Origin: Zea mays
Taxonomy: Eukaryota; Streptophyta; Magnoliopsida; Poales; Poaceae
Length of the DNA stretch: 64,000 nucleotides
Assembly (NCBI RefSeq): GCF_902167145.1
Contig: NC_050097.1
Span: 172,080,923-172,144,922, forward strand
Direction: 5' to 3'
Shown: positions 56,631 through 64,000 of the stretch, one piece after another
Layout: each line of letters begins with the position of its first letter
Numbering within the stretch: the stretch's first letter is position 1
Translations under genes and position numbers: made by a program
Notes under the pieces: model-generated
The model's input: the letters and a program-made list of their open reading frames with translations, nothing else
Told to the model about the DNA's origin: nothing
Databases searched by the model: none

Positions 56631-57962
56631 TGATAGTCGCCTAGAGGGGGGGGGTGAATAGGGCGAAACTGAAATTCTCAAAATAATCACAACTACAAGC
56701 CGGGTTAGCGTTAGAAATATAATCGAGTCCACGAGAGAGGGCGAAAAACAAATCGCAAGCAAATAGTAAAGTGAGACACGCGGATTTGTTTTACCGAGGT
56801 TCGGTTCTCTCAAACCTACTCCCCGTTGAGGAGGCCACAAAGGCCGGGTCTCTTTCAACCCTTCCCTCTCTCAAACGGTCCCTTGGACCGAGTGAGCTTC
56901 TCTTCTCAAATCACTTGGGAATCAAACTTCCCGCAAGGGCCACCACACAATTGGTGCCTCTTGCCTCAATTACAAGTGAGTGTTTGATCACAAGAAAGAA
57001 TCAAGAAAGAAAAGAAGCGATCCAAGCGCAAGAGCTCAAATGAACACTACAAATCACTCTCTCTAGTCACTAGGGTTTTGAATGAGATTGGGAGAGGATT
57101 TAATCTCTTGTTGGTGTGCTTTGCAATGAATGCTAGCTCTTGTATAGTGGTTGGAAGCTGGAAAACTTGGATGCAATGAATGGTGGGGTGGTTGGGGTAT
57201 TTATAGCCCCAACCACCAAACTTGACCGTTGGCTGGGCTGTCTGTTCGATGGCGCACCGGACAGTCCGGTGCACACCGGACAGTCCGGTGCACACCGGAC
57301 AGTCCGGTGCCCCCTGCCACGTCATCACTGCCGTTGGATTCTGACCGTTGGAGCTTCTGACTTGTGGGCCCGCCTGGGTGTCCGGTGCACACCGGACAGG
57401 TACTGTTTGCTGTCCGGTGTGCCAGCATGGGCGCGCCTGCCATCTGCGCGCGCTGCGCGCGCATTTATTGCGCAGCAGGTAGCCGTTGGCGCCGAGATAG
57501 CCGTTGCTCCGGAGTCACACCGGACAGTCCGGTGCACACCGGACAGTCCGGTGAATTATAGTGGACTAGCCGTTGGAGTTTCCCGAAGCTGGCGAGTTCC
57601 TGAGGCCGACCTCCCTTGGCGCACCGGACACTGTCCGGTGTACACCGGACAGTCCGGTGAATTATAGCCGAGTCGCCTCCGGAAATTCCCGAAGGTGGCG
57701 AGTTTGAGTCTGAGTCCCCCTGGTGCACCGGACATGTCCGGTGGCACACCGGACAGTCCGGTGTGCCAGACCAGGGGTGCCTTCGGTTGCCCCTTTGCTC
57801 CTTTGTTGAATCCAAAACTTGGTCTTTTTATTGGCTGAGTGTGAACCTTTTACACCTGTATAATCTATACACTTGGGCAAACTAGTTAGTCCAATTATTT
57901 GTGTTGGTCAATTCAACCACCAAAATTAATTAGGGACTAGGTGTAAGCCTAATTCCCTTTCA
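56631..57962 (-). repeat. 3' LTR of Opie/Ji-like element (1,332 bp)
   Basis: On the plus strand it runs from TGATAGTCGCC to AATTCCCTTTCA. It abuts a polypurine tract at 57963. A cluster of CACCGGACAGTCCGGTG palindromes fills 57256-57765. Reading frames within it are due to these repeats. Confidence 0.93.
57256..57765. repeat. Cluster of CACCGGACAGTCCGGTG palindromes in the LTR
   Basis: At least nine whole or partial copies of the near-palindrome are spaced irregularly over 0.5 kb, often as doublets separated by CACA. Related halves (TGTCCGGTG, CACCGGAC) occur between them. The density of CCGG and CNG sites is unusually high for the region. Confidence 0.85.
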
Positions 57963-57980
57963 ATCTCCCCCTTTTTGGTG
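57963..57980 (-). promoter_or_regulatory. Polypurine tract of Opie/Ji-like element
   Basis: The minus strand reads CACCAAAAAGGGGGAGAT directly before the LTR, the typical form in this lineage. Confidence 0.8.
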
Positions 57981-58907
57981 ATTGATGCCAACACAAACCA
58001 AAGCAAATATAGAAGTACATAATTGAACTAGTTTGCATAATGTAAGTGTAAAGGTTGCTTGGAATTGAGCCAATATAAATACTTACAAGATATGCATGGA
58101 TTGTTTCTTTCTTATATAACATTTTGGACCACATTTGCACCACATGTTTTGTTTTTGCAAATTCTTTTTGTAAATCCATTTTAAGAATCTTTTGCAAATA
58201 GTCAGAGGTAAATGAATAAGAGTTTGCAAAGCATTCTCAAGATTTGAAATTTTCTCCCCCTGTTTCAAATGCTTTTCCTTTGACTTAACAAAACTCCCCC
58301 TAAAGGAGATCCACCTCTTAGTGTTCAAGAGGGTTTTGATATACATTTTTTAAAAAACTAATTTTCTTCTCCTTTTGAACACAATTGATAAATACTTTTG
58401 GAAAGCACTAAGTTAATTTTCTTCTCCTTTTGAACACAATAGGATAAAAATTGATAAATACTTTTGGAAAGCACTAAGTTTTTGAAATTGGTTTGAAATT
58501 GGTGGTGGTGCGGTCCTTTTGCTTTGGGCCCATACTTTCTCCCCCTTTGGCATGAATCGCCAAAAACGGAATCATTAGAGCCCTCTAAGTGCTATCTTCC
58601 CCTTTGGTCATAAATAAATGAGTTAAGATTATACCAAAGACGAAGTCCTTTTGTTTTCTCCCCCAAGGATGGAGAGTCTCGACGGCGAAGGATGAGTTAC
58701 GGAGTGGAAGCCTTTGTCTTTGCCGAAGACTCCAATTCCCTTTCAATATACCTATGACTTGGTTTGAAATACTCTTGAAAACACATTAGTCATAGCATAT
58801 ACAATAGAGACGTGATCAAAGGTATATTTATGAGCTATGTGTGCAAGTTAGCAAAAGAAATCCCTAGAATCAAGAATATTGAGCTCATGCCTAAGTTTGG
58901 TAAAAGT
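57981..58907 (-). other. Non-coding tail between pol and 3' LTR
   Basis: This AT-rich stretch is rich in CTCCCCCT runs. A ~55-bp segment with TTTTCTTCTCCTTTTGAACA and GATAAATACTTTTGGAAAGC is duplicated in tandem at about 58361-58480. No envelope-like ORF, as found in some members of the lineage, is seen. Confidence 0.7.
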
Positions 58908-61900
58908 TTATTCGTCAAGAGGCTTGGTAAAGATATCGGCTAATTGATCTTTAGTGTTAATGTATGAAATCTCGATATCCCCCTTTTGTTGGTGATCCCT
59001 AAGAAAATGATACCGAATGGCTATGTGTTTAGTGCGGCTATGCTCGACAGGATTGTCGGCCATTTTGATTGCACTCTCATTATCACATAGCAAAGGAACT
59101 TTGGTTAATTTGTAACCGTAGTCCCGCAGGGTTTGCCTCATCCAAAGTAATTGCGCGCAACAATGGCCTGCGGCAATATACTCGGCTTCGGCGGTAGAAA
59201 GAGCGACCGAATTTTGCTTCTTTGAAGCCCATGACACCAATGATCTTCCCAAGAACTGGCAAGTCCCCGATGTGCTCTTCCTATTAATCTTACACCCCGC
59301 CCAATCGGCATCGGAATAACCAAGTAAATCAAATGTGGATCCCCGAGGGTACCAAAGCCCAAACTCAGGAGTATAAGCCAAATATCTCAAGATTCGTTTT
59401 ACGGCCGTAAGGTGGGATTCCTTAGGGTCGGATTGGAATCTTGCACACATGCATACGGAAAGCATAATGTCCGGTCGAGATGCACATAAATAAAGCAATG
59501 AACCAATCATCGACCGGTATACCTTTTGATCCACGGACTTACCTCCCGTGTCGAGGTCGAGATGCCCATTTGTTCCCATGGGTGTCTTGATGGGCTTGGC
59601 ATCCTTCATTCCAAACTTGCTTAGAATATCTTGAGTATACTTTGTTTGGCTAATGAAAGTGCCCTCTTGGAGTTGCTTTACTTGGAATCCTAAGAAATAC
59701 TTCAACTCCCCCATCATAGACATCTCGAATTTCTGTGTCATAATCCTACTAAACTCTTCACATGTAGACTCGTTAGTAGACCCAAATATAATATCATCAA
59801 CATAAATTTGGCATACAAACAAGTCATTTTCAAGAGTTTTAGTAAAGAGTGTAGGATCGGCTTTTCCGACTTTGAAGCCATTAGCAATAAGGAAATCTCT
59901 TAGGCATTCATACCATGCTCTTGGGGCTTGCTTGAGCCCATAAAGCGCCTTAGAGAGCCTATAGACATGGTTAGGGTACTCACTGTCTTCAAAGCCGGGA
60001 GGTTGCTCAACGTAGACCTCTTCCTTGATTGGTCCGTTGAGGAAGGCACTTTTCACGTCCATTTGATAAAGCTTAAAGCCATGGTAAGTAGCATAGGCCA
60101 ATAATATGCGAATAGATTCAAGCCTAGCTACGGGTGCATAGGTTTCACCAAAATCCAAACCTTCGACTTGGGAGTATCCTTTGGCCACAAGTCGAGCTTT
60201 GTTCCTTGTCACCACACCATGCTCATCTTGCTTGTTGCGGAAGACCCATTTGGTTCCTACAACATTTTGGTTAGGACGTGGAACCAAATGCCATACCTCA
60301 TTCCTCGTGAAGTTGTTGAGCTCCTCTTGCATCGCCATCACCCAATCCGAATCTTGAAGTGCTTCCTCTACCCTGTGTGGCTCAATAGAGGAAACAAAGG
60401 AGTAATGTTCACAAAAATGTGCAACACGAGATCGAGTGGTTACCCCCTTATGAATGTCGCCGAGGATGGTGTCGACGGGGTGATCTCGTTGGATTGCTTG
60501 GTGGACTCTTGGGTGCGGCGGCCTTGGTTCTTCCTCATCCTCCTTTTCTTGAACATTTGTATCTCCCCCTTGATCATTGCCATTATCTTGAGGTGGCTCA
60601 TCTTCTTGATTTTGCTCTTCATCAACTTGAGCCTCATCCTCATTTTGAGTGGGTGGAGATGCTTGCGTGGAGGAGGACGGTTGATCTTGTGCGTGTGGAG
60701 GCTCTTCGGATTCCTTAGGACACACATCCCCAATGGACATGTTCCTTAGCGCTGTGCATGGAGCCTGTTCTTCACCTATCTCATCAAGATCAACTTGCTC
60801 TACTTGAGAGCTGTTAGTCTCATCAAACACAACGTCACAAGAAACTTCAACAAGTCCTGAGGACTTGTTAAAGACTCTATATGCCCTTGTGTTTGAGTCA
60901 TATCCTAGTAAAAAGCCTTCTACAGTTTTAGGAGCAAATTTAGATTTTCTACCTCTTTTAACAAGAATAAAGCATTTGCTACCAAAAACTCTAAAGTATG
61001 AAATGTTGGGCTTTTTACCGGTTAGGAGTTCATAGGATGTCTTCTTGAGGATTCGGTGAAGATATAACCGGTTGATGGCGTAGCAGCCGGTGTTGACCGC
61101 TTCGGCCCAAAACCGGTCCGGTGTCTTGTACTCATTAAGCATGGTTCTTGCCATATCCAACAAAGTTCGGTTCTTCCTCTCCACTACACCATTTTGTTGT
61201 GGAGTGTAGGGAGAGGAGAACTCATGCTTGATGCCCTCCTCCTCAAGGAAGCCTTCGATTTGAGAGTTCTTGAACTCCGTCCCGTTGTCGCTTCTTATTT
61301 TCTTGATCCTTAAGCCGAACTCATTTTGAGCCCGTCTCAAGAATCCCTTTAAGGTCTCTTGGGTTTGAGATTTTTCCTGTAAAAAGAATACCCAAGTGAA
61401 GCGAGAATAATCATCCACTATTACAAGACAATACTTACTCCCGCCGATGCTTATGTAAGCAATCGGGCCGAATAGATCCATGTGGAGTAGCTCAAGCGGC
61501 CTATCGGTCGTCATGATGTTCTTGTGTGGATGATGAACTCCAACTTGCTTTCCCGCCTGGCATGCGCTACAAACCCTGTCTTTCTCAAAATGAACATTTG
61601 TTAATCCTAAAATGTGTTCTCCCTTTAGAAGCTTGTGAAGATTCTTCATCCCAACATGGGCTAGTCGGCGGTGCCAGAGCCAACCCATGTTAGTCTTAGC
61701 AATTAAGAAAGTGTCGAGTTCAGCTCTATCAAAATCTACCAAGTATAGCTGACCCTCTAACACTCCCTTAAATGCTATTGAATCATCACTTCTTCTAAAG
61801 ACAGTGACACCTACATCAGTGAATAGACAGTTGTAGCCCATTTGACATAATTGGGATACGGAAAGCAAATTGTAATCTAAAGAATCTACAAGAAAAACAT

Positions 61901-62093
61901 TGGAAATGGTATGGTCAGGTGATATAGTAATTTTACCCAATCCTTTGACCAAACCTTGATTTCCATCCCCGAATGTGATAGCTCGTTGGGGATCTTGGTT
62001 TTTCTCATATGAGGAGAACATCTTCTTCTCCCCTGTCATGTGGTTTGTGCACCCGCTGTCGAGTATCCAACTTGAGCCCCCGGATGCATAAAC
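58908..62093 (-). CDS. pol: pol of Opie/Ji-like Copia element: protease-integrase-RT-RNase H
   Basis: The frame is open from about 62093 (after a TAG at 62094-62096) to the stop at 58908, some 1,060 codons with no internal stop. The protease motif [13 protein letters not shown] lies at the start, so the first ATG at 62039 is not the true beginning. The integrase has the HHCC zinc region (WHRRLAHVG...CSACQAGK) and the DDE core ([25 protein letters not shown]). RT shows [18 protein letters not shown] and YVDDIIFGS. RNase H shows [18 protein letters not shown] and [14 protein letters not shown]. Pol is one frame off gag, with a short gap between. The young state and full motifs suggest it could encode active enzymes. 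Confidence 0.92.
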   Translation of the reverse strand, partial: VYASGGSSWILDSGCTNHMTGEKKMFSSYEKNQDPQRAITFGDGNQGLVKGLGKITISPDHTISNVFLVDSLDYNLLSVSQLCQMGYNCLFTDVGVTVFRRSDDSIAFKGVLEGQLYLVDFDRAELDTFLIAKTNMGWLWHRRLAHVGMKNLHKLLKGEHILGLTNVHFEKDRVCSACQAGKQVGVHHPHKNIMTTDRPLELLHMDLFGPIAYISIGGSKYCLVIVDDYSRFTWVFFLQEKSQTQETLKGFLRRAQNEFGLRIKKIRSDNGTEFKNSQIEGFLEEEGIKHEFSSPYTPQQNGVVERKNRTLLDMARTMLNEYKTPDRFWAEAVNTGCYAINRLYLHRILKKTSYELLTGKKPNISYFRVFGSKCFILVKRGRKSKFAPKTVEGFLLGYDSNTRAYRVFNKSSGLVEVSCDVVFDETNSSQVEQVDLDEIGEEQAPCTALRNMSIGDVCPKESEEPPHAQDQPSSSTQASPPTQNEDEAQVDEEQNQEDEPPQDNGNDQGGDTNVQEKEDEEEPRPPHPRVHQAIQRDHPVDTILGDIHKGVTTRSRVAHFCEHYSFVSSIEPHRVEEALQDSDWVMAMQEELNNFTRNEVWHLVPRPNQNVVGTKWVFRNKQDEHGVVTRNKARLVAKGYSQVEGLDFGETYAPVARLESIRILLAYATYHGFKLYQMDVKSAFLNGPIKEEVYVEQPPGFEDSEYPNHVYRLSKALYGLKQAPRAWYECLRDFLIANGFKVGKADPTLFTKTLENDLFVCQIYVDDIIFGSTNESTCEEFSRIMTQKFEMSMMGELKYFLGFQVKQLQEGTFISQTKYTQDILSKFGMKDAKPIKTPMGTNGHLDLDTGGKSVDQKVYRSMIGSLLYLCASRPDIMLSVCMCARFQSDPKESHLTAVKRILRYLAYTPEFGLWYPRGSTFDLLGYSDADWAGCKINRKSTSGTCQFLGRSLVSWASKKQNSVALSTAEAEYIAAGHCCAQLLWMRQTLRDYGYKLTKVPLLCDNESAIKMADNPVEHSRTKHIAIRYHFLRDHQQKGDIEISYINTKDQLADIFTKPLDE

Positions 62094-62106
62094 CTACAAA
62101 ACAAAT

Positions 62107-64000
62107 TTAGTTCTTGACTTTAGGTACCCAAACTGTTTTGGGTCCTTTGGCATTAGAAACAAGAACTTTGGGTACCCAAACACAAGTCTTTGACCCCTTG
62201 TGTTTGCCCCCAACAAACTTGGCAACGACCTTGCCGGATTTGTTAGTCAAAACATAGGATGCATCAAAAGTTTTAAATGAAATGATATGTTCATTTGATG
62301 CATTAGGAATTTTCTTCTTAGGCAACTTAGCATGGGTTGGTTGCCTAGAACTAGATGTCTCACCCTTATACATATAAGCATGATTAGGGCCAGAGTGAGA
62401 CTTCCTAGAATGAATCTTCCTAATTTTGTCCTCGGGATAACCGGCAGGGTATAAAATGTAACCCTCGTTATCCTGAGGCATGGGAGCCTTGCCCTTAACA
62501 AAATTTGACAATCTTTTAGGAGGGGCACTTAGTTTGACATTGTCTCCCCTTAGGTAGCCAATGCCATCCTTAATGCCAGGGCGTCTCCCATTATAAAGCA
62601 TCCTACGAGCAAATTTAAATTTCTCATTTTCTAAGTTGTGCTCGACAATTTTAGCATCTAGTTTTGCTATATGATCATTTTGTTGTTTAATTAAAGCCAT
62701 ATGATCATGAATAGCATCAATATCAACATTTCTACATCTAGTACAAATAGTGACATGCTCAATGGTAGATGTAGATGGTTTGCAAGAATTAAGTTCTACA
62801 ATCTTAGCACGAAGTATATCATTCTTATCTCTAAGATCGGCAGTTGCAACTTTGCAAACATCAAAATCTTTAGCCTTAGCAATCAAATTTTCATTCTCTA
62901 ATCTAAGGCTAGCAAGAGAAATGTTTAATTCTTCAATCCTAGCAAGCAAATCATCATGATTATCTCTAGGATTGGGAATTGAAACATTACAAACATGAGA
63001 ATCAACCTTAGCATTTAAACTAGCATTTTCATTTCTAAGGTTGTCAATCATCTCACGGCAAGTGCTTAGCTCACTAGACAATTTTTCACATTTTTCAACT
63101 TGTAGAGCGTAAGCATTTTTAACCTTAACATGTTTTTTATTTTCCTTGATTAGGAAGTCCTCTTGGGAGTCCAAGAGATCATCCTTCTCATGGATGGCAC
63201 TAATTAGTTCATTTAATTTCTCCTTTTGTTCCATGTTAAGGTTGGCAAAAAGAGTACGCAAATTATCTTCCTCACCACTAGCATTATCATCACTGGAAGA
63301 CTCATATTTAGTGGAGGAGTTGGATTTAACCTTCTTCTTTTTGCCGTCCTTTGCCATGAGGCACTTGTGGCCGACGTTGGGGAAGAGGAGTCCCTTGGTG
63401 ACGGCGATGTTGGCGGCGTCCTCGTCGTCGGAGGAGTCGCTTGAGCTTTCGTCGGAGTCCCACTCCCGACAAACATGGGCATCACCGCCCTTCTTCTTGT
63501 AGTACCTCTTCTTCTCCTTTCGCCTCCCCTTCTTGTCGTCACCTTGGTCACTGTCACTAGATATAGGACATTTAGCAATAAAATGACCGGGCTTACCACA
63601 CTTGTAGCAAACCTTCTTGGAGCGGGATTTGTAATCCTTCCCCCTCCTTTGCTTGAGGATTTGGCGGAAGCTCTTGATGACGAGCGCCATTTCCTCATTG
63701 TCGAGCTTGGAGGCGTCTATTGGTTGTCGACTTGGTGTAGACTCCTCCTTCTTCTCCTCCGTTGCCTTGAATGCAACGGGTTGAGCTTCGGATGTGGTGG
63801 CATCATCAAGCTCGTTGATCTTCCTCGAGCCTTCGATCATGCACTCAAAACTCACAAAATTCCCGATAACTTCCTCGGGGGTCATTTTAGTATATCTAGG
63901 ATTACCACGGATTAATTGAACTTGAGTAGGGTTAAGGAAAATAAGAGATCTTAGAATAACCTTAACCATCTCGTGGTCATCCCACTTTACGCTCCCGAGG
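62107..64000 (-). CDS. gag: gag of Opie/Ji-like Copia element (5' end outside window)
   Basis: The frame is open from the window edge to TAA at 62107-62109. An ATG at 63969 is internal, because the codons upstream (SVKWDDHE) fit the gag of this lineage and stay open. The capsid end (LNPTQVQLIRGNPRYTKM) is followed by the zinc knuckle CYKCGKPGHFIAKC (C-x2-C-x4-H-x4-C) near 63610-63570. Next come a Lys/Ser/Asp-rich region and a very long coiled-coil, with a C-terminal SKTCVWVPKV repeat-like end. Such long C-terminal extensions are typical of SIRE/Maximus gag. It is separated from pol by a stop and a frame change. Confidence 0.9.
   Translation of the reverse strand, partial: LGSVKWDDHEMVKVILRSLIFLNPTQVQLIRGNPRYTKMTPEEVIGNFVSFECMIEGSRKINELDDATTSEAQPVAFKATEEKKEESTPSRQPIDASKLDNEEMALVIKSFRQILKQRRGKDYKSRSKKVCYKCGKPGHFIAKCPISSDSDQGDDKKGRRKEKKRYYKKKGGDAHVCREWDSDESSSDSSDDEDAANIAVTKGLLFPNVGHKCLMAKDGKKKKVKSNSSTKYESSSDDNASGEEDNLRTLFANLNMEQKEKLNELISAIHEKDDLLDSQEDFLIKENKKHVKVKNAYALQVEKCEKLSSELSTCREMIDNLRNENASLNAKVDSHVCNVSIPNPRDNHDDLLARIEELNISLASLRLENENLIAKAKDFDVCKVATADLRDKNDILRAKIVELNSCKPSTSTIEHVTICTRCRNVDIDAIHDHMALIKQQNDHIAKLDAKIVEHNLENEKFKFARRMLYNGRRPGIKDGIGYLRGDNVKLSAPPKRLSNFVKGKAPMPQDNEGYILYPAGYPEDKIRKIHSRKSHSGPNHAYMYKGETSSSRQPTHAKLPKKKIPNASNEHIISFKTFDASYVLTNKSGKVVAKFVGGKHKGSKTCVWVPKVLVSNAKGPKTVWVPKVKN

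Larger units (their letters stand above)
32647..64000 (+). mobile_element. Huck-like Ty3/gypsy retrotransposon, copy 2, split by CACTA and Copia elements
   Basis: It has a 5' LTR (32647-34209), primer-binding site, gag (34270-36771), protease (36772-37182 plus 53768-54079) and RT-RNase H-integrase (54080-56630). The rest lies beyond the Copia insertion, outside the window. The CACTA element at 37183-53764 and the Copia element from 56631 were removed mentally by comparison with copy 1, which continues without a gap at both places. The 5' half of its target duplication should be CATCC (32642-32646). Confidence 0.92.
56631..64000 (-). mobile_element. Opie/Ji-like Copia retrotransposon (SIRE/Maximus lineage), 5' end outside window
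   Basis: In element order gag, protease, integrase, RT, RNase H, a non-coding tail, the polypurine tract and the 3' LTR are seen. Integrase before RT is diagnostic of Copia. LTR ends (TGAAAGGGAATTAGGC on the minus strand, TGATAGTCGCCTAGAGG on the plus strand) match my memory of maize Opie/Ji. Both gag and pol are open through the visible part, so the copy looks young. It lies inside the integrase of Huck-like copy 2; the target duplication should be ATCAT (56626-56630). Confidence 0.92.

Noticed and set aside
57140..57667. 175-codon ORF in the Opie/Ji-like LTR
   Set aside because: It is built from the CCGGACAGTCCGG repeats.
57256..57765. CRISPR-like array of palindromic repeats
   Set aside because: Spacing is irregular, repeats are in an LTR, and the genome is plant nuclear DNA.

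Overview
The window is intergenic grass nuclear DNA, most probably maize (Zea mays) or a close relative. I found no intact resident host gene. Nearly all of it is a nest of transposable elements. Several have LTR termini and layouts that I recognise from memory as maize families: Huck-like and Grande-like Ty3/gypsy elements, a Tekay/Del-type chromovirus, an Opie/Ji-type Copia element, a CACTA transposon, a hAT fragment and a MITE. Family names rest on recall and motifs, not on a database search.

Left block, 1-13150. Bases 1-11325 are the 3' part of a Huck-like element: decayed gag-protease-RT-RNase H-integrase in one frame, a 3.9 kb non-coding tail with repeats, and a 1.67 kb 3' LTR. It sits in older AT-rich DNA (11326-13150) that resumes at 30106-31405.

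Middle block, 13151-30105. A Grande-like element, with 0.63 kb LTRs and 5-bp target duplication GCCGG, splits the older DNA. It has a damaged pol but almost no gag. An antisense gene (26078-28982, minus strand) lies between pol and the 3' LTR. Inside it, at 18146-25483 in reverse orientation, is a much younger relative with two near-identical LTRs, gag and its own antisense gene, but no pol. In both copies the antisense gene has an upstream TATA box and two probable introns.

Right block, 31406-64000. A Grande-type LTR scrap is followed by a hAT-like fragment, which is interrupted by a second Huck-like element (5' LTR at 32647-34209). That Huck is split twice. First, a 16.6 kb CACTA element (37183-53764, TSD TAC) lies in its protease. 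This CACTA carries fragments of two host genes, an ArfGAP-C2 gene and a GPN3-type GTPase gene, and is itself split by a Tekay-like chromovirus (37624-47918, TSD TGCCG). One LTR of the chromovirus holds a 0.3 kb MITE. Second, an Opie/Ji-like Copia element on the minus strand (56631 to beyond 64000), with open gag and pol, lies in its integrase.

The order of events can be read from the interruptions: Huck 2, then CACTA, then chromovirus, then MITE; and outer Grande, then inner Grande. The most unusual items are the spliced antisense gene with its own promoter in the Grande-like pair, the reciprocal gag/pol loss in that pair, the double host-gene capture in the CACTA, and an extra ORF ahead of gag in the chromovirus whose predicted layout resembles a double-stranded-RNA-binding fold.
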